A stretch of DNA of 63,657 bases from positions 1,906,736 to 1,970,392 of the forward strand of contig LT009756.1 of the NCBI GenBank assembly GCA_900012615.1. Reading direction: 5' to 3'. A program made the translations under genes and the position numbers. Shown here piece by piece: positions 32,347 to 40,892 of the stretch; position 1 is the first letter of the stretch; every line of letters starts with the position of its first letter. The DNA comes from Agrobacterium genomosp. 13 str. CFBP 6927 (GTDB lineage Bacteria; Pseudomonadota; Alphaproteobacteria; Rhizobiales; Rhizobiaceae). Under the pieces are notes generated by a model. That model had not been told where the DNA came from. It saw only the letters and a program-made list of their open reading frames with translations, and did no database searches.

Positions 32347-34253
32347 TGAGCGCTTTATTTGACAGCAATAATGCGCGTTGGCTTAGCGCAGACCAAGTTG
32401 CGAAGACCTTTATTCTACGAAAAGATGAGTTTGATATTCTTAGCCTACCAACAAACACTTTGATGGTAGGCCCCAGAGGTAGCGGCAAAACAACTCTCCT
32501 CAAAATGCTGACAATAAGAGGTCTCAGCGCCTGGAGTGCCTCCGCCGCGAAAGAGCTTGTGGACAGAGTTGACTACCGAACCGTGTTTCTGGGGGCAGAC
32601 AAGCAATTCGATCTTTTCGTTAGAAGCTTGGGCGGTGGTCGCCTCGATGCTTTTCTCGAGTCGTTGTCTAAGACCTTAGTGAGCTTACGCATCAAAGCCG
32701 CGTTAATAGATACCGTCCGTCAAGCACGTGACGCGGACGTCGCGGAGAATTCAAGAATTAGCAAGCTCCACATCGAGCTGACGTCTGATCAAGAGTATGC
32801 CATCAGCAAATTTCTATCCACCGCATGGGGTTTGGAAAAAGAGGCTCTTACTTTCTCTGAACTCCGCGCGGCCATACATCTAGCAGTGATTAAGATAAAT
32901 CAGTTGATCGACAGATTTATCCAAAACAAAAGAACAATATCAGATTTCAGCACATCGCTTGAATATAAGCAATTATTACTGTCTGCGTCCGAATTTAGTA
33001 AGGATCCTATTACCTCGATATATGCATTCATCGACGCCGTTGAGGACGTGACTCGGTCGACGGCGAAGTGGTGCCTCTGCGTCGATGAAATGGAAATTTT
33101 ACCAGATTTTCTTCAGACTTATTTTTTCAGCTTTTTGAGATCTACCGATCATCGCCTCATATTGAAACTTGCGACGAGCCCGTTTTCAGCAACTGTTGGC
33201 GCTGCCAGCGACACTAAAGGGCCAATGCCCGATAACGACTATCGCGTCGTAAACCTTGGTTTCCCAGACAAGCCGTCTGCAATCGAATTTTCTAAACAGA
33301 TATTTTCTGCGATTACTGCTGAATTAAACGTGGCTACAGCGACCTTTGAAGATGTACTCGGCTCATCTCCACTGTCTTTCAGCGATGAACTTCAAGCGGC
33401 AGAATCTGGTTCTGAACGCTACATGTCACCAACGGGCGTGCACTATAAGCGCTTCAGCAGATTAAAGGAAATCGATCCAAAATTTGCGGAATTCTTACGC
33501 GAGCGAAACATCAATCTGGATGCCTATTCAGACCTCCCCGAAAACCGCCGTGCAATTATTCGCAAACATATTTGGCCAGCAGCGTTGCGCCTCGAGCGAG
33601 GGAGTCACCAAGAGTACGCTCGTGGAAATAGTGGCGACACCGTTTTCAGAAGAACTTCTCCCAAACGGATATCCGACCTGTATCTCGGCGCTGAGTCAAT
33701 ATTTACGCTTTGTGAAGGAAACCCAAGAAACGCGATTGGTATATTGAGACCTCTAATTAAGGCATACGCTGACAATGGTCAGAAGCAAGCCTCTTTCCCT
33801 GCACAAGCGGAAATCGTGTCGCAGACAATTGCCAAATACCTGTCATTACTTTCAGCAATTCCGGTCGGACGTCGCAAGAGTGCATACGGCGCACTTTCAG
33901 TCGTCAAAATCATTGACGAAATTGGAAATTACTTTGCTAGGAGGGCTTTAGGCCCGGATTATCCGACCGAGTACGCGAGCACGATCACGGTTCCGAGAGT
34001 TATAAATGACGACATAGCCGCTGCAATCGGCGCTGCAATGAACCAAGGGGCGTTTGTGATGGTCAGTGACGCTACTAAATTGTACGACTTCGGTGCGATT
34101 TACGGATCCAGACTAAGACTGTCTTACCTTTTAGCACCAAGATACCAACTTGCTCTTGTATTTGGGGGCGCTTTATCACTGAGGAATATTCTAAAAGACA
34201 CAGAACTCTTGCAGCATGGTCCGGTGAAGATGGGAGATCTATTCCAGCCATGA
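32346..34253 (+). CDS. Large P-loop ATPase of the four-gene operon
   Basis: 635 aa. LMVGPRGSGKTTLLKML near 39-55 is a Walker A loop. KWCLCVDEMEILPDF near 242-256 is a Walker B strand ending DE, followed by LRSTDHRLILKLATSPF, a sensor-like segment. The region 90-230 is helical. The C-terminal half (for example LCEGNPRNAIGILRPLIKAY) resembles the lid and winged-helix part of ORC/STAND-type ATPases. No exact family is recognised. Its ATG overlaps the phosphoesterase stop by one base and its own stop overlaps the next ATG, so all four proteins come from one transcript. Probably the sensor or motor of the system. Confidence 0.7.
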   Translation: MSALFDSNNARWLSADQVAKTFILRKDEFDILSLPTNTLMVGPRGSGKTTLLKMLTIRGLSAWSASAAKELVDRVDYRTVFLGADKQFDLFVRSLGGGRLDAFLESLSKTLVSLRIKAALIDTVRQARDADVAENSRISKLHIELTSDQEYAISKFLSTAWGLEKEALTFSELRAAIHLAVIKINQLIDRFIQNKRTISDFSTSLEYKQLLLSASEFSKDPITSIYAFIDAVEDVTRSTAKWCLCVDEMEILPDFLQTYFFSFLRSTDHRLILKLATSPFSATVGAASDTKGPMPDNDYRVVNLGFPDKPSAIEFSKQIFSAITAELNVATATFEDVLGSSPLSFSDELQAAESGSERYMSPTGVHYKRFSRLKEIDPKFAEFLRERNINLDAYSDLPENRRAIIRKHIWPAALRLERGSHQEYARGNSGDTVFRRTSPKRISDLYLGAESIFTLCEGNPRNAIGILRPLIKAYADNGQKQASFPAQAEIVSQTIAKYLSLLSAIPVGRRKSAYGALSVVKIIDEIGNYFARRALGPDYPTEYASTITVPRVINDDIAAAIGAAMNQGAFVMVSDATKLYDFGAIYGSRLRLSYLLAPRYQLALVFGGALSLRNILKDTELLQHGPVKMGDLFQP

Positions 34254-35224
34254 GTTATCAATCGCGGTTTAGCCTAACATCACTATCAGAAAGCGCAGCG
34301 GCAGTTCTAAGCCGGTGCTCCATCTTTATTTACACAGTTGGCTATGAGCAGCGCTCATCGTATTTTTCTGATATTTTATGTAACGAATCCGCTTTTTGCG
34401 GAGCGTTTATTTATGAGGACAGCACAGATCTCGGGGAATTCAAAGATAACCTCCAGAAATTTAAAAATAACGGTCACACCTCTATCGGAACAAACATCGA
34501 AGCGATGAGAAAATCTCTTCTGATCGCTTTTGAGAATAGGGCACTACCTAGGACAATAGTTGTTGATATTTCCTGTATGGACAGATCTCTTTTGGCAAGT
34601 CTGTTCCTAACCATCTTCGAGATGATGAATGTCGACGATATTTTGCATGTTCTTTATACACCGAACGAATTTTCCGAACCCGACTTTACATTTCCTACAC
34701 TTAATTATTTCGGCCCAGCCGTGCCGGAATTGAACGGTAGAGTTGGAGACTTTTCCCGAGAGTGCTGCCTTATCATGGGATTGGGCTACGAGTACGGGGC
34801 TTCTTTGAATGTTTTGGAACGCCTTGAGCCCGCAGTTTCATATCTTTATCTCCCAGCGGGCCATGATGATCGCTTTTTACCTTCCGTCAAACAAGCAAAT
34901 TTTGATTTTGATTTTGGTATCCGGAACTTACATTTCAACGATTTTTATCTCGCGAATGCGGATGAGGCGTATCGAGATATCTCCTCGATCGTTCTCGCCT
35001 TGAAACACTCAATGGCAATTGCTTTGGTTCCATTTGGTCCGAAATTATTCAGCTTTATATGTCTGCTTGTCGCGATGGAAAACGCAGGGGACGTATCCTT
35101 TTTGCGGTACTCAGTTAACAACGACCGGCAATCAAGTACATTGAAGGCTTCTGGAACAACTTACGGCGTGACGCTTTCCGGTATTGAACGAAGCCGATGG
35201 ACAAGAGCGCTTACAAATGGGTAG
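34250..35224 (+). CDS. Unrecognised fourth protein of the operon
   Basis: 324 aa, no signal peptide. It opens with a Rossmann-like strand pattern, IFIYTVGYEQRSSYFSDIL, followed by a second strand-turn with conserved-looking acids, TIVVDISCMDRSLLASLF, and later YLYLPAGHDDRF and ALVPFGPKLFSF. The alternating hydrophobic strands with D/E at their ends suggest an alpha/beta nucleotide-binding or enzyme fold. I recognise no family. It couples to the ATPase gene by an ATGA overlap. Its last 14 nt overlap the convergent integrase gene, so the operon runs right up to the element's integration module. Confidence 0.6.
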   Translation: MSYQSRFSLTSLSESAAAVLSRCSIFIYTVGYEQRSSYFSDILCNESAFCGAFIYEDSTDLGEFKDNLQKFKNNGHTSIGTNIEAMRKSLLIAFENRALPRTIVVDISCMDRSLLASLFLTIFEMMNVDDILHVLYTPNEFSEPDFTFPTLNYFGPAVPELNGRVGDFSRECCLIMGLGYEYGASLNVLERLEPAVSYLYLPAGHDDRFLPSVKQANFDFDFGIRNLHFNDFYLANADEAYRDISSIVLALKHSMAIALVPFGPKLFSFICLLVAMENAGDVSFLRYSVNNDRQSSTLKASGTTYGVTLSGIERSRWTRALTNG

Positions 35225-36419
35225 ACGCCGTCGATTTTGAGCGTTCTGTGTCTAGCACATCAGCCCACCATTGCATTATCCGCACGCGCTCATCCCAATA
35301 GACAGCGCGGTTGTAAACCCTGCGAACCTTGGATCCGTCAAGATGCGCTAGCTGGGCTTCAATGGCATCGGACTTAAACTCGCCAGACTCGTTCAGGAGG
35401 CTACTTGCTGACGAGCGAAACCCGTGTGCGGTATGCTCAGTCTCTGTTACCCCCATGCGCCGTAGAGCTGAATTCATGGAATTTTCGGAAAGAATCTTCT
35501 TGCCGGACATCATTGACGGGAAGACATAGGGCTTATCGCCAAACAGCTCCTTCATCTCCGTGAGAACTTCTACTGCTTGTGTCGAAAGCGGCACATGATG
35601 CTCTCTGCGCATTTTGGTTTTCTGTGCGGGTATGGTCCAAACTAACTTATCAAAATCGAGCTCGGTCCATTCCATCGATCGCGTCTCACCGGGACGGGCA
35701 AAACACAAGGCTTGGATTTTCAATGCGGCAACCAAAGAAGGCCAGCCCTCGTAACCGTAAATCGCCCGCATGAGGCCACCCATCTCAGCCCTAGTCGTCA
35801 ACGCAGCGTGGTTGACCGGCACATGGCGTTGGAGAGCCCCACGTAGTGCCGACGTCGGGTCATTCTCGGCCCTCGCTGTCGCGATGGCGTAGCGAAACAC
35901 GCGACCGATGGCAGCGCGAGTAGCCAGTGCGCTCTCCACACGGCCGCTCTTTTCAATGCTGGTCAACACCGCAAGGACATCACGCGCCGTGATTTGGGTG
36001 ACCGGATAAGGTCCAAGCTTCTCGGCGAGGTCCTTCAACATCCACTTGTTCTTCGTGATGGTGGGCTCTGCGCGCTTATCGCGTTTCAGCTTTTCGATAA
36101 ATTCGTCCGCAACGACGCCGAACGTGTTTCCGGCGGTGGCTTTGGCAGCAAGATGTTCGCGTTTCTTCGCCAGTGACGGGTCCAAGCCCTCAGAGAGTTT
36201 TTTCTTGGCCTCATCACGCAGTCGTCGGGCGTCCGCCAACCCCACCATCGGGTACGTCCCAATCGTCAGCGTTTTTCGCTTCCCGAAAAAGTCATAGTCG
36301 AACCGCCAAGACTTGCCGCCAGCAACCGATATGTAGAGGTAAAGCCCCTTCTCATCAGACAGCTTGCGCGGTTTGCTGTCGGCTTTAGCGTTCTTAACCT
36401 GAATGTCTGTCAGTGCCAT
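35211..36419 (-). CDS. P4-type tyrosine integrase
   Basis: 402 aa from the ATG at 36419; a longer ORF from 36473 adds 18 residues without support. The N-terminal DUF4102 arm-binding domain is clear (ALTDIQVKNAKADSKPRKLS, then GKRKTLTIGTYPMVGLADAR). The catalytic domain has the active-site arginine in LCFARPGETRSMEW, lysine region KTKMRREHHVPLS, the box HTAHGFRSSASSLLNE and the nucleophile in RRVYNRAVYWDERV. All catalytic residues appear present, so it should be active. It starts 164 nt from the tRNA-Gly gene in which the island is inserted. Confidence 0.93.
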   Translation of the reverse strand: MALTDIQVKNAKADSKPRKLSDEKGLYLYISVAGGKSWRFDYDFFGKRKTLTIGTYPMVGLADARRLRDEAKKKLSEGLDPSLAKKREHLAAKATAGNTFGVVADEFIEKLKRDKRAEPTITKNKWMLKDLAEKLGPYPVTQITARDVLAVLTSIEKSGRVESALATRAAIGRVFRYAIATARAENDPTSALRGALQRHVPVNHAALTTRAEMGGLMRAIYGYEGWPSLVAALKIQALCFARPGETRSMEWTELDFDKLVWTIPAQKTKMRREHHVPLSTQAVEVLTEMKELFGDKPYVFPSMMSGKKILSENSMNSALRRMGVTETEHTAHGFRSSASSLLNESGEFKSDAIEAQLAHLDGSKVRRVYNRAVYWDERVRIMQWWADVLDTERSKSTASTHL

Positions 36420-36582
36420 TTTACGGTATCGGCTTCCCGCCACGTTGATGAATACCGTGATTTTTACCGACAAAATTGCTGGATGTCACTGCATACCGTT
36501 GCACAACCTTACGCGCGCGCGAGGCAAAAACGCTGAAAAATCAGCGCTTGTTGGACGTGAATAATCTTGTTGGAAAGGTCAC

Positions 36583-36629
36583 TGGAGCGGGTAGCGGGAA
36601 TCGAACCCGCGTATTCAGCTTGGAAGGCT
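36583..36629. other. attR (tRNA-proximal) core repeat
   Basis: The right-hand copy of the 47-bp repeat shared with 13983-14029; it runs from the CCA end into the anticodon arm of tRNA-Gly. Confidence 0.85.
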
Positions 36630-36656
36630 GCTGCTCTACCATTGAGCTATACCCGC
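36583..36656 (-). tRNA. tRNA-Gly(UCC)
   Basis: 74 nt including encoded CCA; anticodon UCC in the loop CTTCCAA. Acceptor, D and T arms pair normally. It is the island's integration target: its 3' half is repeated at 13983 and, in part, at 16033. The gene stays intact because integration rebuilds the 3' end. Confidence 0.95.
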
Positions 36657-36681
36657 GGTGGTGATTTCGATCCGTGCAGAA

Positions 36682-36766
36682 TGGTGGAGGGAGTTGGATT
36701 TGAACCAACGTAGGCGTAGCCAACGGATTTACAGTCCGTCCCCTTTAACCACTCGGGCATCCCTCC
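36682..36766 (-). tRNA. tRNA-Tyr(GUA)
   Basis: 85 nt with a long variable arm and anticodon GUA in ACTGTAAATC; CCA is encoded. It lies 25 nt upstream of tRNA-Gly on the same strand, so both are probably processed from one transcript. Confidence 0.94.
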
Positions 36767-36975
36767 AGCTTTCTGCTAGGATCGAGCGACCAAGCTCTTT
36801 CAGATTTCGCTGCGGCGAAGCGCCGTTGCGTCGTCTGTGGCGCGTATATGACGGCCTCGTTCGTTTCTGTCAACACGCCCTTTCACGAATTTTCGGGAAA
36901 AATTCAAACATCTTTACCGCCCTGTGGATTATCGCGGGGGCTGGTATACGCCTCTTCCCGGAGATATAAGGCGCC

Positions 36976-37863
36976 ATGAGCAAAGACGATCCCAACAACA
37001 AATCCACCCGCGACACGCATTACGCCACCTTGCGCCGTGCCGTACGCGATGCCAAACGCGAGCGGGGCGAAATTCCAACCCCGCAGCAGCCGAAGCGCAG
37101 GAACCGCGGTGCGGATGACTGGAAGCCGCCGCAGCTGGCACCCGATCAGGTCCATCTTTACGGCCTGCATACCGTGCGCGCAGCGCTTGCCAATCCCGAG
37201 CGGCAGCTGATCAAGCTGTCCGTCACCCAGAACGCCCTTGCGCGCCTGGATATCGGCGAAGCGGATGCCCAGCCCTTCCCGGTCGAGATAGTTTCGCCGC
37301 AGGATATCGACAAGGTACTCGGCCCCGAAGCGATTCATCAGGGCGTGATGCTGGAAACCAAGCCGCTGCCGGTCAAGAAGCTCAACGCCTTGCAGGACAG
37401 CCCGCTCATCCTCGTGCTCGATCAGGTGACCGATCCGCATAATGTCGGCGCCATCATGCGCTCGGCAGTCGCTTTTAATGCCGGCGCCGTCATCACCACC
37501 ATGCGCCACAGCCCGACCGAGTCAGGCGTGCTGGCGAAATCCGCCTCCGGCGCGCTGGAACTCATCCCCTATATCCAGGTCACCAATCTCGCCGATGCGC
37601 TGGGCGAATTGCACAAGCTCGGTTTCTTCTCCGTCGGCCTGGATTCGGAGGGCCCCGCCCCCATCGAGCAGACCTTCAGCGGCAAAAAGATCGCGCTGGT
37701 GCTGGGAGCCGAAGGCAAGGGACTGCGCCAGAAAACACGCGAAACCGTCTCCGCGCTCGCCCGTCTCGATATGCCCGGCGAGATCAAATCGCTCAACGTA
37801 TCGAATGCGGCGGCCATCGCCCTTTACGCAACGCAGCAATTTCTGGGCAAAGCCTCGTCCTGA
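36976..37863 (+). CDS. rlmB: 23S rRNA 2'-O-ribose methyltransferase, RlmB/TrmH family
   Basis: 295 aa of the SPOUT (TrmH) family. A basic N-terminal tail of about 50 residues precedes the L30e-like substrate domain (HLYGLHTVRAALANPER). The catalytic domain has motif 1 LDQVTDPHNVGAIMRSA, motif 2 LGAEGKGLR and motif 3 SLNVSNAAAIALY, which form the trefoil-knot SAM site. RlmB methylates the ribose of G2251 (E. coli numbering) in the 23S rRNA peptidyl-transferase P-loop. The family member could instead act on another rRNA or tRNA base, so the symbol is by best resemblance. Divergent from the tRNA pair. Confidence 0.87.
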   Translation: MSKDDPNNKSTRDTHYATLRRAVRDAKRERGEIPTPQQPKRRNRGADDWKPPQLAPDQVHLYGLHTVRAALANPERQLIKLSVTQNALARLDIGEADAQPFPVEIVSPQDIDKVLGPEAIHQGVMLETKPLPVKKLNALQDSPLILVLDQVTDPHNVGAIMRSAVAFNAGAVITTMRHSPTESGVLAKSASGALELIPYIQVTNLADALGELHKLGFFSVGLDSEGPAPIEQTFSGKKIALVLGAEGKGLRQKTRETVSALARLDMPGEIKSLNVSNAAAIALYATQQFLGKASS

Positions 37864-37939
37864 GGCTTTCCCTTCCTTGCGAAATCGCAAAGCGCAACGC
37901 ATGCTGCGCCTCTGACATTCGCAAGGAGCAAATTGAGAC

Positions 37940-38332
37940 ATGACCGACCTGCCCATCAAACCGACCGGCGAGCTGACGCTCAGAACGCTCGCCATGCCGG
38001 CAGACGCCAATCCGGCCGGTGATATTTTCGGTGGCTGGGTCATGTCCCAGATGGACTTGGCGAGCGGCATCCGCGCGGCGGAGCGTTCGCGCTGTCGCGT
38101 CGTTACGGCGGCGGTCAAGGAAATGGCCTTCGAACTGCCGGTGAAGATTGGCGACACGCTCTCCATCTATACCGATATCGCCCGTGTCGGCCGCACCTCC
38201 ATCACGTTGACCGTGGAAGCCTGGGCCCAGCGGTCGCGTTATGACAAGCTGGAAAAGGTCACCGCCGGCACCTTCATCATGGTGGCGATGGACGAACACG
38301 GGCAGCCGACGCCCATTCCTGCGGCAGAGTAA
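37940..38332 (+). CDS. YciA-like acyl-CoA thioesterase
   Basis: 130 aa single hot-dog fold. The motif PADANPAGDIFGGWVMSQMD near 19-38 carries the catalytic Asn and Asp region of YciA/BACH thioesterases, which hydrolyse a broad range of acyl-CoA thioesters in the cytoplasm. Later strands (FELPVKIGDTLSIYTDIARV) match the fold. A GGAG ribosome-binding site precedes the ATG. It follows rlmB after 76 nt and is 6 nt from the next gene. Confidence 0.87.
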   Translation: MTDLPIKPTGELTLRTLAMPADANPAGDIFGGWVMSQMDLASGIRAAERSRCRVVTAAVKEMAFELPVKIGDTLSIYTDIARVGRTSITLTVEAWAQRSRYDKLEKVTAGTFIMVAMDEHGQPTPIPAAE

Positions 38333-38338
38333 GGCACC

Positions 38339-38932
38339 ATGGAGGCCGCCGTCAACGCCGCGGAAGCCTATTCGCACATCCGTGCCGTCATGGGCATGGT
38401 GGTCGGCCTCAGCCTCGCCCGCCTGCTGACCGGTCTCGCCGGTTTCGTCCAGCATCCCAAGAAGGAGCGCATCTACCCATTGCATATCGGCTGGGTGGCG
38501 TTTCTATTCCTGATGCTGGTGCATTTCTGGTGGTGGGAACATCGGCTTTCCGCTACCGGCCACGTGCTGGGCTTCGGCGCTTTCCTCTTCCTCATCCTGT
38601 TCTGCTCGCTGTTCTATTTCCTCTGCGTGCTGCTGTTTCCGACGGAGATGAAGGAATATAAGGGATATGAGGATTATTTCTTTTCGCGCAAAAGCTGGTT
38701 CTTCGCCTTTCTGGCAGCACTTTTTATTACCGATGTCGGCGACACGCTGCTGAAGGGACAGGATTACCTCTCCTCCCTCGGCGCGGAATATCTCATCCGC
38801 ACAGCCATTTACGTCATTCTGTTCACGCTGGCGGTCTTCATCGACAATCGCCGCTTTCACCGGTTTCTTGTGGTTTTCGCGCTGATCTATCAGATCGCCT
38901 GGATTTTCCGCACCTACGACCTGCTGGCCTGA
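38339..38932 (+). CDS. Hypothetical multi-span membrane protein
   Basis: 197 aa with about six hydrophobic helices (for example WVAFLFLMLVHFWWWEHRLS, then AFLFLILFCSLFYFLCVLLF). A short charged loop MKEYKGYEDYFFSRKSWF separates two halves. No named family recognised. It starts 6 nt after the thioesterase stop, so the two genes form a transcription unit. Confidence 0.65.
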   Translation: MEAAVNAAEAYSHIRAVMGMVVGLSLARLLTGLAGFVQHPKKERIYPLHIGWVAFLFLMLVHFWWWEHRLSATGHVLGFGAFLFLILFCSLFYFLCVLLFPTEMKEYKGYEDYFFSRKSWFFAFLAALFITDVGDTLLKGQDYLSSLGAEYLIRTAIYVILFTLAVFIDNRRFHRFLVVFALIYQIAWIFRTYDLLA

Positions 38933-39001
38933 AGAAAGACTTCCCCACGCCCGTCATTGTGTCGCGGTGACAATTCGCCGCAAATATGACATTTCGATTC
39001 C

Positions 39002-39415
39002 ATGGGATTCATTCGCAGGATCATGCAGGACAGGAGTTCGGCTGGCGCCATCGCCATGCTGGCGGTTTTGCTTTTCCTTTTGCAGGGTCTCGCCAATGGC
39101 CTGACCAGCGGCAATATGGCGATGGCCGCGCTTGCCGCGGATGAGATCATCTGTTCCAGCCATATGCCTGAGGGCGGCGGCAAGCAGGACCCGGCCCCAA
39201 ATCCTGCGAGCAAGATTGCCGCGGACTGCTGCGGCACGCTCTGCCGTCTGGCATCGGCCACGATCGCCACTCTTCCAGTCACGCCTGTCGAACGTGCGGA
39301 CAGAATCACGCCGACGGACGAAGTCGCTTTTGTGAACTTCGACGCGGCCTTGCCGCCATCACCACCCAATCGGGAATCGCGCCCGCGCGCGCCGCCTTCC
39401 GCTCCGCAAAACTAA
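39002..39415 (+). CDS. DUF2946-like small exported protein
   Basis: 137 aa. One N-terminal membrane segment or signal (AIAMLAVLLFLLQGLANGL), then a cysteine/histidine-bearing middle part (IICSSHMPEGGG, ADCCGTLC) and a proline-rich tail. This layout resembles DUF2946-type proteins, found beside copper- and iron-transport genes, so a metal-related role is possible. It is 46 nt upstream of the PepSY gene on the same strand. The tail is disordered; assignment tentative. Confidence 0.55.
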   Translation: MGFIRRIMQDRSSAGAIAMLAVLLFLLQGLANGLTSGNMAMAALAADEIICSSHMPEGGGKQDPAPNPASKIAADCCGTLCRLASATIATLPVTPVERADRITPTDEVAFVNFDAALPPSPPNRESRPRAPPSAPQN

Positions 39416-39461
39416 GACCTTCCCGGCTCGCCGGAAAATCAATCTTCTTGCGGAGACATTC

Positions 39462-40826
39462 ATGTCCGTTACGACCTCTTTCGAGGGCGAGCGCGCGCCT
39501 GCGCATTCCTCGTCCGTCAATCTTTATCGCGCCGTATGGCGCTGGCACTTCTATGCCGGCCTCTTCGTCCTGCCTTTCATGATATCGCTCGCCGTCACCG
39601 GCGCGCTCTATCTGTTTCGCGACGAAATCGACAATCTCATTCATTCGGATCTGAAGCGCATAGAGGTGGTGCAGGACGCCCCCAAAGCACTGCCTTCCGA
39701 GATCGTGGCGGCAGCCCTCGCAGCCGTTCCCGGTACGGCGGTCAAATATACGACACCTGCCGATCCGGGCGCTTCAACGGAAGTCACCGTCAATACGGCG
39801 GATGGGAAACGCGCCGTTTACGTCAACCCCTATACGGTGCAGGTAACTGGCTCCCTGCCGGATCGCGGCACCGTCATGTGGACGATCCGTTACCTGCACA
39901 GCCTGAAATATTTCGGCACCTACACCCGTTATCTCATCGAGATCGCCGCCGGCTGGTCCATCCTCCTCGTCGCTACCGGCATCTATCTCTGGTGGCCGCG
40001 CAAGCAGACGGGCGGTGTCGTCACGGTGCGCGGCACACCGAAAAAACGGGTGTTCTGGCGCGATACCCATGCCGTCACCGGTATCTTCGTCGGCTTTTTC
40101 ATCGTCTTCCTCGCCGTTACCGGCATGCCCTGGTCGGGCGTGTGGGGTGCGAAGGTGAATGAATGGGCAAATGGCAGCAATTTCGGCTATCCGGCGGGGG
40201 TGCGCACCGATGTTCCCATGTCGGGCGACCATCTCGATCACGTGGCAAAAACGAGCTGGTCGCTGGAACAGGCAAAAATTCCGGAATCGACGGCCGCTGC
40301 CGAAAGTCGACCGATCGGAATAGATGAGGCAATCGCCCGTTTCGACGGACTTGGCCTTGCCCCCGGTTATGCGGTGGCGCTTCCGGGAAAACCGACAGGG
40401 GTCTATAGCAGCTCGATTTATCCGGACGATCTGGCGCAACAGCGCGTCGTCCATCTCGATCAATATAGCGGCGAACCCCTGATCGACATGAGTTATGCCG
40501 ATTACGGCCCGCTCGGCAAGGCGCTGGAATGGGGCATCAATGTGCATCTGGGCCAGCAATATGGCCTCGCCAATCAGATCGTACTCGTGATGGCCTGTAT
40601 CGGCATCGTCCTGCTTGCCGTATCCGCTGGCATCATGTGGTGGAAGCGTCGCCCGAAAGGTTCACTCGGCGTGCCGCCTTTGCCCCAGGAAAAACGCGTC
40701 CTGCGTGGCCTGATCGCTCTGCTCGCCATCGGCGGCATCCTGTTCCCGCTGGTGGGCGCGAGCCTGCTGGCAATGCTGGCGCTGGATATGGCCTTTCAGG
40801 CCCGCCAGAGGCGGCGCGCGCTCTGA
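39462..40826 (+). CDS. PepSY-associated inner-membrane protein
   Basis: 454 aa with four membrane helices. The start LYRAVWRWHFYAGLFVLPFM and following helix match the PepSY_TM family, as do the internal WRDTHAVTGIFVGFFIVFLA helix, the PepSY-like domains around 60-115 and 285-350, and the terminal GIMWWKRRPKG. Members are commonly induced by iron limitation near siderophore receptors and several act as ferrisiderophore or flavin-linked reductases. That role is inferred, as no receptor gene is seen here. A strong hairpin terminator follows. Confidence 0.85.
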   Translation: MSVTTSFEGERAPAHSSSVNLYRAVWRWHFYAGLFVLPFMISLAVTGALYLFRDEIDNLIHSDLKRIEVVQDAPKALPSEIVAAALAAVPGTAVKYTTPADPGASTEVTVNTADGKRAVYVNPYTVQVTGSLPDRGTVMWTIRYLHSLKYFGTYTRYLIEIAAGWSILLVATGIYLWWPRKQTGGVVTVRGTPKKRVFWRDTHAVTGIFVGFFIVFLAVTGMPWSGVWGAKVNEWANGSNFGYPAGVRTDVPMSGDHLDHVAKTSWSLEQAKIPESTAAAESRPIGIDEAIARFDGLGLAPGYAVALPGKPTGVYSSSIYPDDLAQQRVVHLDQYSGEPLIDMSYADYGPLGKALEWGINVHLGQQYGLANQIVLVMACIGIVLLAVSAGIMWWKRRPKGSLGVPPLPQEKRVLRGLIALLAIGGILFPLVGASLLAMLALDMAFQARQRRRAL

Positions 40827-40833
40827 AAAGACA

Positions 40834-40861
40834 AACCGGCCGGGAGCAATCCCGGCCGGTT
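40834..40861 (+). terminator. Terminator hairpin after PepSY gene
   Basis: Perfect 12-bp arms AACCGGCCGGGA and TCCCGGCCGGTT with a 4-nt loop, 8 nt after the stop codon and between convergent genes. No T tract, so it may serve both directions. Confidence 0.75.
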
Positions 40862-40892
40862 CCATGCTTTTGGCCAGAGGGCGGAAGCCGCC

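Larger units (their letters stand above)
13983..36629. mobile_element. Composite genomic island in tRNA-Gly(UCC)
   Basis: The island is bounded on the right by the 3' half of an intact tRNA-Gly gene (36583-36629) and on the left by a 47-bp copy of it with one mismatch (13983-14029). A P4-type integrase lies just inside the right end. A third, partial tRNA copy at 16033 next to a broken recombinase splits the island into a small left module and a large right module. Content is typical of integrative elements (AlpA, Rep-like HUH protein, helicase, serine recombinase, methylase, ATPases). Several parts are visibly AT-richer than the flanks. Confidence 0.85.
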
